This document shows, in pieces, positions 1-11,034 of a stretch of DNA of 64,000 bases. Origin of the DNA: Zanthoxylum bungeanum (taxonomy: Eukaryota > Streptophyta > Magnoliopsida > Sapindales > Rutaceae); NCBI GenBank assembly GCA_019454045.1, contig SKCR01007821.1, forward strand, positions 293,803-357,802, written 5' to 3'. The notes under the pieces are model-generated. The model did not search any database, had not been told where the DNA came from, and saw only the letters and a list, made by a program, of their open reading frames with translations. The position numbers and the translations under genes were made by a program. How positions within the stretch are numbered: position 1 is the stretch's first letter; every line of letters starts with the position of its first letter.

Positions 1-2
1 AG

Positions 3-118
3 ACACCTCAAGAAGTTGAGGAGATGAGACATATTTCATATGCTTTAGCAGTTAGAAGTCTTATTTATGCTATGTTATGGACAAGATTGGACATCTGTTT
101 TACAGTGGGAGTAGTCAG
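3..118 (+). pseudogene. Ty1/copia pol fragment (end of RT), left piece
   Basis: The frame from position 3 reads as the end of a copia reverse transcriptase just before RNase H, with the family block LAVRSLIYAMLWTRLDICF (canonical copia: SAVGSLMYAM..TRPDI). The reading stops inside a codon at 118, where an LTR element begins, and resumes in the same frame at 6642 after one copy of the TSD. The product would be part of a Gag-Pol polyprotein that copies element RNA into DNA. The rest of the element lies left of the window. The right piece has stops and a frameshift, so the gene is dead. Confidence 0.85.
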
Positions 119-756
119 TGTACGAGCCAAATTTGGGCCCAAGGGTAAAATCGTCCTTTCACTTCGGATCTGTAGATAAGTAAGCCCAAGACAAGCCTCA
201 TGTTTCCCCTTTAATCTCTCAACTGCTGTAACCATATTTTCCTAACATAAATACCCAACTTCACATGCAAATATTCTTGATCACCGAAAGATGAAGTCTT
301 GAGCACGTTGTGGGCCCCGTCGCCAGAGATGTTAGCACGTTGTGGGTCCTACCATCACGAGTACATCTTCTATTACAGCTATAAAGTAATCTCTTGAAAG
401 TCTATAAAAGGATACATAATTCAACATACAAGGGGGGGCTTCTCAACTCTCTTCACTTCTCTCTTACAAGCTTCTGCCCTGTGATATTAGCTCTCTAAGC
501 CCCCCCACTCCCACAGACACATATTACCGCCCTCACGGCTACCCAGAGAAGTTAAGGTAAAAACAAGCTTTGCTTTCACATTTTACACATTTATTGCTCA
601 TTACATGCTACTGACTTGGGCGTCGGAGTGCCCCCGGCACCCACCACACCGGTGGGTAGTATACTCCCGCTCACTCTACCTTTGTCTTGCAGGATCGCTA
701 ATGCCCCCAACCTACAAATTCTGATTGTGGACCTCGGCCGAATTCCAGCATCCACA
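119..756 (+). repeat. 5' LTR of the 119-6636 element
   Basis: It begins TGTACGAGCC and ends CATCCACA, matching 6000-6636 apart from a few substitutions and one C in a C-run near 500. A TATA-like TCTATAAAAGG at about 400-410 and a pyrimidine-rich stretch downstream suggest the promoter and transcription start of the RNA. Confidence 0.93.
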
Positions 757-759
757 ATT

Positions 760-776
760 TGGCGCCCACCGTGGGG
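760..776 (+). promoter_or_regulatory. Primer-binding site (tRNA-Lys-like)
   Basis: TGGCGCCCACCGTGGGG lies three bases inside the 5' LTR. From memory it is complementary, with one mismatch, to the 3' end of plant tRNA-Lys(CTT). It is the usual PBS style of Ty3/gypsy elements and fixes the orientation of this non-coding element. Confidence 0.75.
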
Positions 777-3460
777 TTTTAGCGATTCATAGTAAACAAA
801 TATCTTCTCAGACTATAATCCTCACAACCAGATGCCAGACCCTGCGGTGGCACACATAGCACTCTACAAAACAATTATAATCAATAGAAGATGAAAATTG
901 AGCCATATAAAACTCCAGCACTAATCTCCAATAGTATCTGGAACATAATTCTTTTTCCAGCCACCCATAATGCAAATAAGCCACGCTACATCACATGCAA
1001 AAGAGGAATATCCTCAAACACACACACAATCCTTAAAAACAGTCCACTTACCAAAGCTCCACTTGACACTACATGCGCATGTGTCTAAAATTGGATGGAT
1101 ATTTCATTCGACATGGAGCTCGGAATGTTTGGCATATGCAGATGCTCAATTTGACACTACACTCAGCATTAGGTGAATGTCTCACTCAACATGAAATGGA
1201 GAAATGCTAACATCAATTCCATTCAACAGGAAACATATGCATATATTAGTACATCATACATTCTTTAAGTAATGATGGGACCATGCATCAATGGAAAGAG
1301 AAGCTTGCAAAATGGTCCACGTCAAGAGCCTAAATCTGAGAGGTCGAAAAACTGCACTCATTTGGTCCTAATACAAGCCGAGCAATAAAACTTTGTAGAA
1401 TGGCCACATCCATGTGCATGCTTTAAGAAATCTACTTGACATGGCCATCTCATTTGCAATGAAGACCCACAAACAAACAGCCCATACGCATAACACATGT
1501 ATGCTTGAAAATGTTGTGTGAAATGCTGCCTCACACAAGGGATGAAATCCTAAATTGAAAAGCTTCCAGTTTGGGCCCAAGCTCCAAGAGTATTGCAAGT
1601 TGTCCAATGCTCAAGATACCTCCAATCTCTATTGTGCTACACGTGGATTTTGAATAAAATTCACTCGGCAAATGAACACTACAAACAACAAAGTAGAGCT
1701 AAAAAAGAATGGCCCGCTCGACAAAGAGATTATTTCACATACTAATAGAACCCCACACATGGAATGGGTCTGTGTATCCTTGTGCGATTGTAAGGCTGGT
1801 GCGCTTCACGCCAACCCAATTCGCATTGCCATGATATCCATACATTTTTTGCCCATGTACAATGCTCCAGGCCGAAACTAAGCACCAATCAGCCAGAAAG
1901 CAAAAATGCCAGCCGACCACTAGCAAACAAAAACACCGCCCATTAGAAACCAAATCCCAAAGAGCACATTGTAATCAGCCCCTACTTGCCACGAAACCAC
2001 AAGCAGCACCCAGGCCCACTTGCAAAACCCAATAAACTTTTGGCAGTAAAAGAACCATAAAAACCTAGGCGGCTCAACTTAGATTAACCCAAATCGACGA
2101 AACCAAAAACCCAAAGCAAAGACTCAATTGATTGTAGTATGCCCAAGCCAAAATGCAAGTGACGAGTCCACTAATTAGAATCCCACATCAGCTACGAAAC
2201 AACAAGCTAGAAGTTATACTGAACCTATCAAGCCTCACGTGGCTGAAAAATTGGGTTGAGAGCTCACTACCAAAAGCAATAATCCACACTACATAACACG
2301 AGAATGAAGAATGGACAACCTGATAAAGTTCCATGTAAAGACAAAGTCACATGGGATCCAACTTAATATAAGATGATTGGGTCCATTTGATACTACAAAA
2401 TGTGCTAATCTGGGGAGACAATCAGACAAGAGCAAAGCTTGGTTTCTCTCGTGCCAACTGATTTTTTGTTGGTGGGGGAATGAGTCTTTTATGGCGTGGG
2501 CCTCCTGCTCGTGGGCTTGGAAGGCATGAGTGGGCTATTGGCGTTTGGGCTCCTTCCTTCACGTGGGTTATTCACGTGGTGCGTGGCATCTTGCCTCCTT
2601 TCGTCGCATGGGTTATGACAACTTTTTGATCATGCGATTGGGTTGCAGTTACACCACGACAATAATGGCCAAGCTTTGTAAATTCAATTGATTGAACATA
2701 CTTTTCAGCTCCCAGAGACATGGAAAGATTGTCATGCGACGAGGTGAATGGCCATCAATTCCAGGCTACATGGAAAATTCCAATCTCTCCAGACTACTTG
2801 GAATTATTGTCAACTCCTTCAAACTAAGTTAAAGGTTAGTCATCATCTCCATGCTATGTTGATTTAATATTGCCAACTCCATACTACATAGGGAATCTTT
2901 TATCATGCCTAGTAGAATGAAGAACTCTCTTGGATCTCATTTAGGTCCAATCGACCAACCTTTATCAAGTTAGGTAGTATGGAAATTATGTGTGACTTTC
3001 ATCAGAGTTCATTCTATTGTAGTATCGTTGAAATTCTTCAGGTCTTGTATAATTAGTAATGACCTTGATAGGCATCCATCTCTTCCATACTACATATGAG
3101 GATAATTATCTTCATACTACGTATGGAGATTATCATCCACTCTAGACTACATGGATGGATTTCCATAAACTCTAGAAAGTATTGGAAAAGCCCCATGAAC
3201 CTTCATCAGGTTCATTCGATCCTAGTCTCTTGACCATCATCAGGTCAGGTAGAATGAAAATTTTCTTGGACCTCATTTGGTCCAATCGACCAACCTGTAT
3301 CAAGTTAGGTAGTATGAAAATTCTTTTGGACCTTCATCAAGTCTAGTAATGGTGATTCTTATAGCCATGCATTAGTTTCATTCGACCGTGTCTCATGGAC
3401 CTTTGTCAGTTCCATTCGACCCTAGTGTCATAGACTTTCATCAAGTCAATTTGTCCCAAT
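777..3460. other. Non-coding interior of the LARD-like element
   Basis: No long open frame or recognisable domain on either strand; the short ORFs here are isolated. From about 2750 rightward there are weak, degenerate repeats of phrases such as 'ccaatcgaccaacct..atcaagttaggtagtatg' (compare ~2947 with ~3283), a prelude to the arrays downstream. Confidence 0.6.
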
Positions 3461-4640
3461 CGACATCTACATGTGTAGCTTGGGACTTGTTGTGGATCCT
3501 ATGGGGTATGGCTTGATTCTTGGTGTCTGCCCCATTCGACATCTACATGTGTAGCTTGGGACTTGTTGTGGATGTTATGCATGTATGGCTTGATGCTTGG
3601 TGTCTGTCCCAATCGACATCTACATGTGTAGCTTGGGACTTGTTGTGGATGTTATGCATGTATGGCTTGATGCTTGGTGTCTGTCCCAATCGACATCTAC
3701 ATGTGTAGCTTGGGACTTATTGTGGATCATATGCGTGTATGGCTTGATTCTTGGTGTCTGCCCCATTCGACATCTACACGTGTAGCTTGGGGCTTGTTGT
3801 GGATCTTATGCATGTATGGCTTGATGCTTGGTGTATGTCCCAATCGACATCTACATGTGTAGCTTGGGGCTTGTTGTGGATCTTATGCATGTATGGCTTG
3901 ATGCTTGGTGTATGTCCCAATCGACATCTACATGTGTAGCTTGGGACTTGTTGTGGATCCTATGCGTGTATGGCTTGATGCTTGATGTATGTCCCAATCG
4001 ACATCTACATGTGTAGCTTGGGACTTGTTGTGGATGTTATGCATGTATGGCTTGATGCTTGGTGTCTGTCCCAATCGACATCTACATGTGTAGCTTGGGA
4101 CTTGTGTGGATGTTATGCATGTATGGCTTGATGCTTGGTGTCTGTCCCAATCGACATCTACATGTGTAGCTTGGGACTTGTTGTGGATCATATGCGTGTA
4201 TGGCTTGATTCTTGGTGTCTGCCCCATTCGACATCTACACGTGTAGCTTGGGGCTTGTTGTGGATCTTATGCATGTATGGCTTGATGCTTGGTGTATGTC
4301 CCAATCGACATCTACATGTGTAGCTTGGGACTTGTTGTGGATCTTATGCATGTATGGCTTGATGCTTGGTGTATGTCCCAATCGACATCTACATGTGTAG
4401 CTTGGGACTTGTTGTGGATCCTATGCGTGTATGGCTTGATGCTTGATGTATGTCCCATCCGACATCTACATGTGTAGCTTGGGATTTGTTCTGAATCTTA
4501 TGCATGTATAGCTTGATGCTTGATGGATGTCCCATCCGACGTCTACATGTGTAGCTTGGGACTTGTTGTGGATTTTATGCATGTATGGCTTAATGCTTGA
4601 TATGTGTCTTATTTGACATCTACGTGTAGCTCGGGCCTTA
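3461..4640. repeat. 77-bp tandem array, about 15 units
   Basis: The anchor CGACATCTACATGTGTAGC recurs at 3461, 3537, 3614, 3691, 3768, 3845, 3922, 3999, 4076, 4152, 4229, 4306, 4383, 4460 and 4537, with a degenerate copy near 4614. Units differ by point changes (CATGTG/CACGTG, GATGTTATG/GATCTTATG), and one is a base short near 4105. The near-palindrome CTACATGTGTAG is kept in most units. The overlapping 62-residue ORFs at 77-bp steps are by-products of the repeat, not genes. Confidence 0.95.
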
Positions 4641-4799
4641 AAGAAAAACCCAGTCGACATAACACCTATTTGACTTGAGACTAATTAAGAATTACTTAGT
4701 TAACATCTCAACGTGTAGCTTGGGGCGTAACTTGATCCCATCGACATTACACGTCTAGTTTGGGACTTATTGATGATACTAGTCGACATCATCTAGTTT

Positions 4800-5610
4800 G
4801 TAGTATGGGGATTATCCTGACTTCATCGGGTTCAGTCGACTGAGAACATTCCCCATGGCTCATGTAGAGTCAAGTTGAAGACCTGGCCTTCATCTGGTCC
4901 AGAAGACATTGTAGACTCCCCTGGTTATTTGACCCGTAGTATGGGGATTATCCTGACCTTCATCGGGTTCAGTCGACTGGGAACATTCCCCATGGCTCAT
5001 ATAGAGTCAAGTTGAAGACCTGGCCTTCATCTGGTCCATAAGACATTGTAGACTCCCCTGGTCATTTGACCAGTAGTATGGAGATTGTCCTGATCTTCAT
5101 CTGGTTCAGTGGACTGGGGACATCCCCCATGGCTCATGTAGAGTCAACATATGACCTTCATCTGGTCTAGAAAAATTTTGAAGACTCCCATGGTCCTTGA
5201 CCAGTAGTATGGAGATTGTCCTGACCTTCATCTGGTTCAGTGGACTGGGGACATCCCCCATGGCTCATGTAGAGTCAACATATGACCTTCATCTGGTCTA
5301 GAAAAATTTGAAGACTCCCATGGTCCTTGACCAGAAGTATGGAGATTGTCCTGACCTTCATATGGTTAAGTGGACTGGGGACATCCCTCATGGCTCATGT
5401 AGAGTCAACATATGACCTTCATCTGGTCTATCTGGTCCAGACGATATTGAAGACTCCCCTGGTCATTTGACCCGGAGTATAGGGATTATCCTGACATTCA
5501 TCTAGTTCAGTCGACTGGGAACATTCCCCATGGCTCATGTAGAGTCAAGTTCAAGATCTGACCTTCATATGGTCCAGACGACATATAAGACTTCCCTTGG
5601 ATCCTCCTCA
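4800..5610. repeat. Degenerate tandem array, six units of about 130-140 bp
   Basis: Units start with GTAGTATGGGGATT-like sequence at 4800, 4936, 5073, 5204, 5334 and 5474. Each contains a cttcatctggttcagt..act block followed by CCCCATGGCTCATGTAGAGTCAA. The array is unrelated to the 77-bp one and more diverged, so it is probably older. Confidence 0.85.
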
Positions 5611-5981
5611 AGACCACTCGGCTGGAGATTATCACAATCTTCATCTGGTCAACTGAGGTTCTTTGTTGATATTTCATTAAGTTTCGTTAACATGATATTA
5701 ACCTTTAACAAGTCCAAACAATATCAACGCCCGGGTCGGGTCGACCGATGATTATCTTAGATATTTACTTAGTTCCACCAAATGGTATGACCTTTGACAG
5801 GTCCAAGCAACATCAAAATCCATGTCTAGTCGACTGAGGATCATCCTTGATGTTTATTTGGCTCCATCAGCATAGTATGTCATTTGACGCATCCCATTGA
5901 CATCAATGCTCAGGTATGCCTACGCCGACCCCAGACGACGTACTCGTTGAAATACTCTCCAAGCCAATGAATCATTGACTT

Positions 5982-5999
5982 AGAGAGTAGGGGACAAAC
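5982..5999 (+). promoter_or_regulatory. Polypurine tract
   Basis: AGAGAGTAGGGGACAAAC lies directly before the 3' LTR, where plus-strand DNA synthesis is primed during reverse transcription. Confidence 0.75.
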
Positions 6000-6636
6000 T
6001 GTACGAGCCAAATTTGGGCCCAAGGGTAAGATCATCCTTTCACTTCGGATCTGTAGATAAGTAAGCCCAATACAAGCCTCATGTTTCCTTTTTAATCTCT
6101 CAACTGCTGTAACCCTATTTTCCTAACATAAATACCCAACTTCACATGCAAATATTCTTGATCACCGAAAGATGAAGTCTTGAGCACGTTGTGGGCCCCG
6201 TCGCCAGAGATGTTAGCACGTTGTGGGTCCTACCATCACGAGTACATCTTCTATTACAGCTATAAAGTAATCTCTTTCAAGTCTATAAAAGGATACATAA
6301 TTCAACATACAAGGGGGGGCTTCTCAACTCTCTTCACTTCTCTCTTACAAGCTTCTGCCCTGTGATATTAGCTCTCTAAGCCCCCCACTCCCACAGACAC
6401 ATATTACCGCCCTCACGGCTACCCAGAGAAGTTAAGGTAAAAACAAGCTTTGCTTTCACATTTTACACATTTATTGCTCATTACATGCTACTGACTTGGG
6501 CGTCGGAGTGCCCCCGGCACCCACCACACCGGTGGGTAGTATACTCCCGCTCACTCTACATTTGTCTTGCAGGATCGCTAATGCCCCCAACCTACAAATT
6601 CTGATTGTGGACCTCGGCCGAATTCCAGCATCCACA
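6000..6636 (+). repeat. 3' LTR of the 119-6636 element
   Basis: Begins TGTACGAGCC after the polypurine tract and ends CATCCACA, followed by TSD gtcag and then the resumed copia frame. An apparent ORF starting at 6496 crosses from this LTR into copia sequence and is a chance fusion. Confidence 0.93.
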
Positions 6637-7238
6637 GTCAGTAGGTTTCAATCCAACCCAGGATTAGATCATTGGGTGGCGGTGAAACATATTCTCAAGT
6701 ATCTTAGGAGAATGATAAATCATATGCTTGTATATTCTAGTCAGGATATGATCCTTAGAGGATATACAGACTCTGATTTTCAGACGGATGTCAATTCTTG
6801 GAAATCAATATCTGAATCAGTGTTCACCTTAGGTGGTGGGGCTATAGTATGGAGGAGCATGAAGCAATCTTGTATTGCTGACTCCACCATGAAGACTGAA
6901 TAAATATCAGCTTGTGAAGCAGCTAAGGAAGTAGTCTAGCTCCGTAAGTTCTTGGTAGATCTGGAAGTTGTTCCAGATATGGATAAACCACTCACACTTT
7001 ATTACGATAATAGTGGTGTAGTGGCGAATTCCAAAGAACCAAGAAGCCATAAGAGGGGTAAGCATATTGAGAGAAACTTTCACCTCATCAGGGAGATAGT
7101 GCAGAGAGAGGAGATATCGCTGTCACGCATATTCCATCCGTAGACAACCTAGCTGATCCGTTTACAAAGACCTTATCGGCTAAAGTTTTTGAAGGTCGTC
7201 TAAAGGGTTTAGGATTACATGATAAGTCCGTTAGTTGA
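6637..7238 (+). pseudogene. Ty1/copia pol fragment (RNase H and C-terminus), right piece
   Basis: Resumes the frame interrupted at 118. It reads SRFQSNPGLDHWVAVKHIL, then RNase H blocks: GYTDSDF (catalytic Asp region), ADSTMKTE near the second acidic position, YYDNSGVVANSKEP and HIERNFHLIREIV. It ends at a natural-looking stop at 7236-7238 after the family's LADPFTKTL block. Damage: TAA at 6901 where Tyr is expected, TAG at about 6946 where Trp is expected, and a one-base frameshift near 7100. The element was dead or dying independently of the LARD insertion. Confidence 0.88.
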
Positions 7239-8564
7239 TTCAGGACTTGAACAATTTGAGCGTTCAACTCTTTTATTACGAATAGAAAGTTTTATATTTA
7301 TAATTGTTATGAATTAATTGTTCATTATAGAATCAACGGTGCTTAAGAGACAAAATATTTAGAGGGGTTTAACGGACTTATGACTTGGCTCTATTTATGA
7401 GATATTCGTGAAAGGGTTATATCAATATGTAATGACTATATCGATGGATACTGAAGTTGTTCGGCTTTTATTTTCCATCTACGATAACAGGAGTTCAACT
7501 TGGAGTTTTTAGTGGAATAACTCGGAGTTAATAATTCGTAATATTTAATTAAAATGTTTAATTAATATTTCGGGATTATTGGAGCTCGGAACCGTAGGTC
7601 CATTTGGTCCCCATGCTAGCTCGATTAACTGTAGCAAACCTAATACAATTAGATTGTCTAATAATATGCTCACATTATATTTATATATTATTAATGAGAT
7701 TAATAATATTTTTTGGCACAAATGAAAACTATGTTAAATTAGTTTAACTTAATATTTTCTAGAATTCTTTGATTATGAGATAATCAAATCTTGATTATGA
7801 GATAATCAAGTTAGTAATAATTATGAGATAATTATTACATCACAATTAAGCTTATGACATCATTATTATGATAATGATTTTTAAATTATTTTGGAGACAA
7901 AATCCAATGGCTTGTCATGCTCTCCAACAATTTATATCTAAGATTAGGTATGACCTAATTGCTTTTATTTGCCATTTCACATTTCTTTGGATTACACTCA
8001 ATTCCTTTGTGTTGGCCATTACCATTCAATGACATGTGAAAGATTTGTGATAAGAATAATTATTTTTGGAAGAGAATATTATATCTACCATCTCCATTAT
8101 TTCATTAGATGAATCTATACACAATAGTTGTGTGAGAGTTAGAGAGAAATAATTATTTTCTCAAGTGTTGAGAAGAAAAAGAAAGACTAGTGAATTAGAT
8201 ACTTAATCTTCTCCATCATATATTTCAAAGGCCAAAAACCTTTTATGACAATACAATTCATTCTCTAAATTATTTAGAGTTTGATTTTATATTTCTCTAA
8301 AAATTTTAGAGTTCATCTTTGTGAGTGAAGCCCACACTTCAGTTTGTTGGTTTCGAGTCATAGTTTGGAAGATCGGGTGGTTGATCTAAGTGTTGGACAT
8401 CAAAGGAAACTCATCTATATCAAAGGAGCAAAATCTATTCTTCAAGTGTTGGAGGATTTCGACTACAACGAAAATGAGAAGGCAAAGAAAATTTTAAAGG
8501 TTCATACCCGAGCCGGTGCCCACATTAGCAACTTCCGCTGCGCTAAGAAAAATAATTTCCTACA
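7239..8564 (+). repeat. 3' non-coding region and probable 3' LTR of the plus-strand copia
   Basis: AT-rich, non-coding sequence follows the pol stop. The last ~250 bp resemble the U5 end of copia LTRs (a CTTCCGCTGCGC stretch, ending TTTCCTACA). I could not place the start of the LTR, because no clear polypurine tract plus TG is visible. Three tandem palindromes lie at 7768-7838. A 74-residue ORF at 8344-8568 lies within this LTR-like sequence and is not supported as a gene. Confidence 0.55.
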
Positions 8565-8568
8565 ATAG

Positions 8569-10601
8569 TGTGGGGTGTTGGTATTGTATTTTGGAATTTG
8601 GCAGTGGAGAGTTGAATATTAGCCTGGAATTAAGCCAGCATCGCGACGCGTATGGGATAGCATCGTGACGTCGAGTTTGGAGATGCCCTTTGTTTCAGGT
8701 CTGGGCGTATGGACGTCGCGACGCGGATCATGAAAATACCCTCTATCTCAGGTTGGTGCATGTGGGAATCACGCTGAACATGTGAAAATCATCTACCTCG
8801 GGTCGGTGCATGAGGGAGTCATGCTGGACATACCCTCTACCTCGGGTCGGTTATGTGTTTGCCTAAGGTCAGCCATGAGGAAGACTTGGGTCGGTCCTGT
8901 GGAAGACTCGAGTCGGTCTTGTGGAAGACTCGGGTCGGTGGTGTGGAAGACTCGGATCGGTGGTGAAGAAGCCTCAGGTAGGTCGTGTAAACCCTCAGGT
9001 TGGTCATGTAGAAGTCGCGACGCTCATTACCTAGCGTCACGACACATAATATGAAATGATCTCTGTCTGAGTCTGCTGGTATGGACGTCGCGGCGCTCCT
9101 GACCAAAAGTGGGGATGTGTAACAGAAACATTTTCATTTCATTTCAATTGCAACTTAGGATGTTAGAGGCCACCTTATGGGATTCGTATCAGCGCATATA
9201 CATGCATTATTTCATGTTACAAGCATAATTCATGACTTGTATACTAATTAAGTTTATAAATTATAGATCATCGCATGAACCGTAACTTCCTTCGGTGAAA
9301 TAAAGGAATGCCAGCCAGATTTCGAATCTGTGAGTGGACTCTTTTGTCAAATTGATTTTACTAAATTGATTTTGATTTTAGACTTACTTTTCAGCGCATA
9401 GGGCGTTAGCCGAAATGATTTCCAGTTATTTTATGAATAATAATGTTTTAGAAAATGATGATTTTTTGGGGCATGTGGGAAAAACCCACCTCAGATATAA
9501 CTTAGTACATATATTGGAAATGACGGTTACTGGAATTGATGGATACAGACATATACACATGTAGAGCAGGACTAGGGGGACGGTGATACATAATGCTTCT
9601 AGATTATAGTTTTCATGGCTAGGGAGACGGCAATACGTAGCGCCCCTAGATCCTAGATTCAGGGACATGATGGTGGCATGCATTGAGGGACGATGATACA
9701 TAACGCCCCAATGGCATGGATTTGGCACACTTGGCTCTTATTTAGTGGATTAGGAGACGACAATATGTAATGCCCCAAGACCACTAGATAGGCGTATGTG
9801 GGGACGACGATATGTAACACCCCTATGCGTCAGGTTTTCTAAAGATTTTCTAGGCATATGGGGGGATGACGATACGTAACTCCCTCATACGTCAGGTTTT
9901 CCACAGATTCTCAGAGATATGATTTTCAAAAAAGATGGTTTTATAAAAGAGATTTAGAAAGAGCAGTTTTACAAAAAGAGTTTTAGAAATATTTCAGTTT
10001 TACAAAAAGACTCAGAGTTTTACAGATATAAAAGAGTTTCCAGAAAGTTTCACAGAGATTGATCGATGTTCAGATATGAAAGAGTTTTCAGAAAAGATTG
10101 TTTTCCTGAAGATGATTTCGACTTTCTGAACAATGAATGTCTTACAAGTATTTCAGTTCCCGTTTTTAACTGTCCACTCACTAGGTCGTTCAAACGATCT
10201 AACCCCCACTCCCAGTGTTTCTGTTTTGCAGGTATACCCGGAGGACAAGCTCGGGATGATGGATACTGATGGCAGTCACTAGGGTGTTTGGTCCACCAAG
10301 TCAAGTCAGGGAGAGAGTTCAGTCAGAGTCACAGTAAAGTCATGCATCAGATATGAGTATGGTATCAGTCATTGTATTGAGTAAAAGTGTCCATAAACAT
10401 AGTTGTAAACTGTATTGTTATTAAGTAAACAATTATGAGCATTGAGTTGCATTCTATGTTTTTGAGAATGGGCAATGGTCCCTATGCATGTGTTTAGATT
10501 TGAGATAAGTTAATAGTATTGATCATAGTGAGAAAGTCATAGGCTCAGGGGAATAGGTCAACCTATTCCCTACCGGTAGCATCCCCCGGGGGGGTGTTAC
10601 A
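8569..10601 (+). repeat. Lone Ty3/gypsy LTR, Tekay/Del-like (probable solo LTR)
   Basis: Begins TGTGGGGTGTTGG and ends GGGGTGTTACA, with no pol next to it. The typical Del/Tekay LTR phrase TTTTGCAGGTATACCCGGAGG lies at about 10226. Six degenerate copies of a GACGATACGTAACGCCCC-like motif lie at 9570-9890, and 'cgcgacgc'-type CpG motifs at 8640-9090. The flanks aatag and aatat/atata do not form a clean TSD, so the exact ends and the solo status are uncertain. Confidence 0.6.
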
Positions 10602-11034
10602 ATATAACACACTTTGGATTTTTCATCAATTTTGGCCCTGAAAACTTCAGAAGTATAAAATCTTGTCAACAACAAAGTCGTTTATATTTGAGTTTTCTTT
10701 CATCTGGAACTAGAATCACCTCAGTCCGATATCGGAGTAAAATGTTATGGCCAAAATAAGAAAATTACGCAGGGTTGGAATTTCCGAAATGGTACACTGT
10801 TAGAACGTCATTTTAGTCTTTGGCCTCCAAAATCCAAATGTCACGTCCACTTTTCTAGTTATGCATCCAAATATTATTTCACCTATATAAGAAATAAAAA
10901 TCACAATAAAAATATATAAAACATAAATTTAATTATTATTTTACAAATGTGCTAAATTAAGGGGATTAACGAAATTATAAGTGTAAGATAATTAGTTTCT
11001 CTTTTATTAAGTGAACATTTTTTAATGTTCATCA
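10602..11034. repeat. Fragment of the fold-back arm family
   Basis: The sequence starting ATAACACACTTTGGATTTTTC matches the outer ~430 bp of the fold-back right arm at 29231-29602, and in inverse orientation 16389-16820. The terminus here is diverged (TTCATCA instead of CAATCA). Homology starts within a few bases of the position where a copia element later split the other copy. The remaining ~900 bp of the arm is missing. Confidence 0.7.

Larger units (their letters stand above)
119..6636 (+). mobile_element. Non-autonomous LTR retrotransposon (LARD-like), no coding capacity
   Basis: Two near-identical LTRs of about 638 bp flank an interior with no gag or pol. The ends are TG...CA and the flanking 5-bp TSD is gtcag (114-118 and 6637-6641). 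Removing the element and one TSD copy restores the copia frame exactly. A primer-binding site follows the left LTR and a purine-rich tract precedes the right LTR, so the plus strand is the RNA strand. I counted about 10-12 differences between LTRs by eye (~98% identity), so the insertion is fairly young. It is large, non-coding and rich in tandem repeats, fitting the LARD class. The family donating its enzymes is unknown; the PBS suggests Ty3/gypsy. Confidence 0.93.

Noticed and set aside
3520..4477. Series of overlapping 62-residue ORFs with near-identical sequences (MVSVPIDIYMCSLGLVVD...)
   Set aside because: They occur at 77-bp steps and share the period of the tandem array; the open frame is a consequence of the repeat unit and there is no sign of a start context or conservation.
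3461..5610. Possible CRISPR-like array
   Set aside because: The units are contiguous with no unique spacers, and the context is a plant LTR element.
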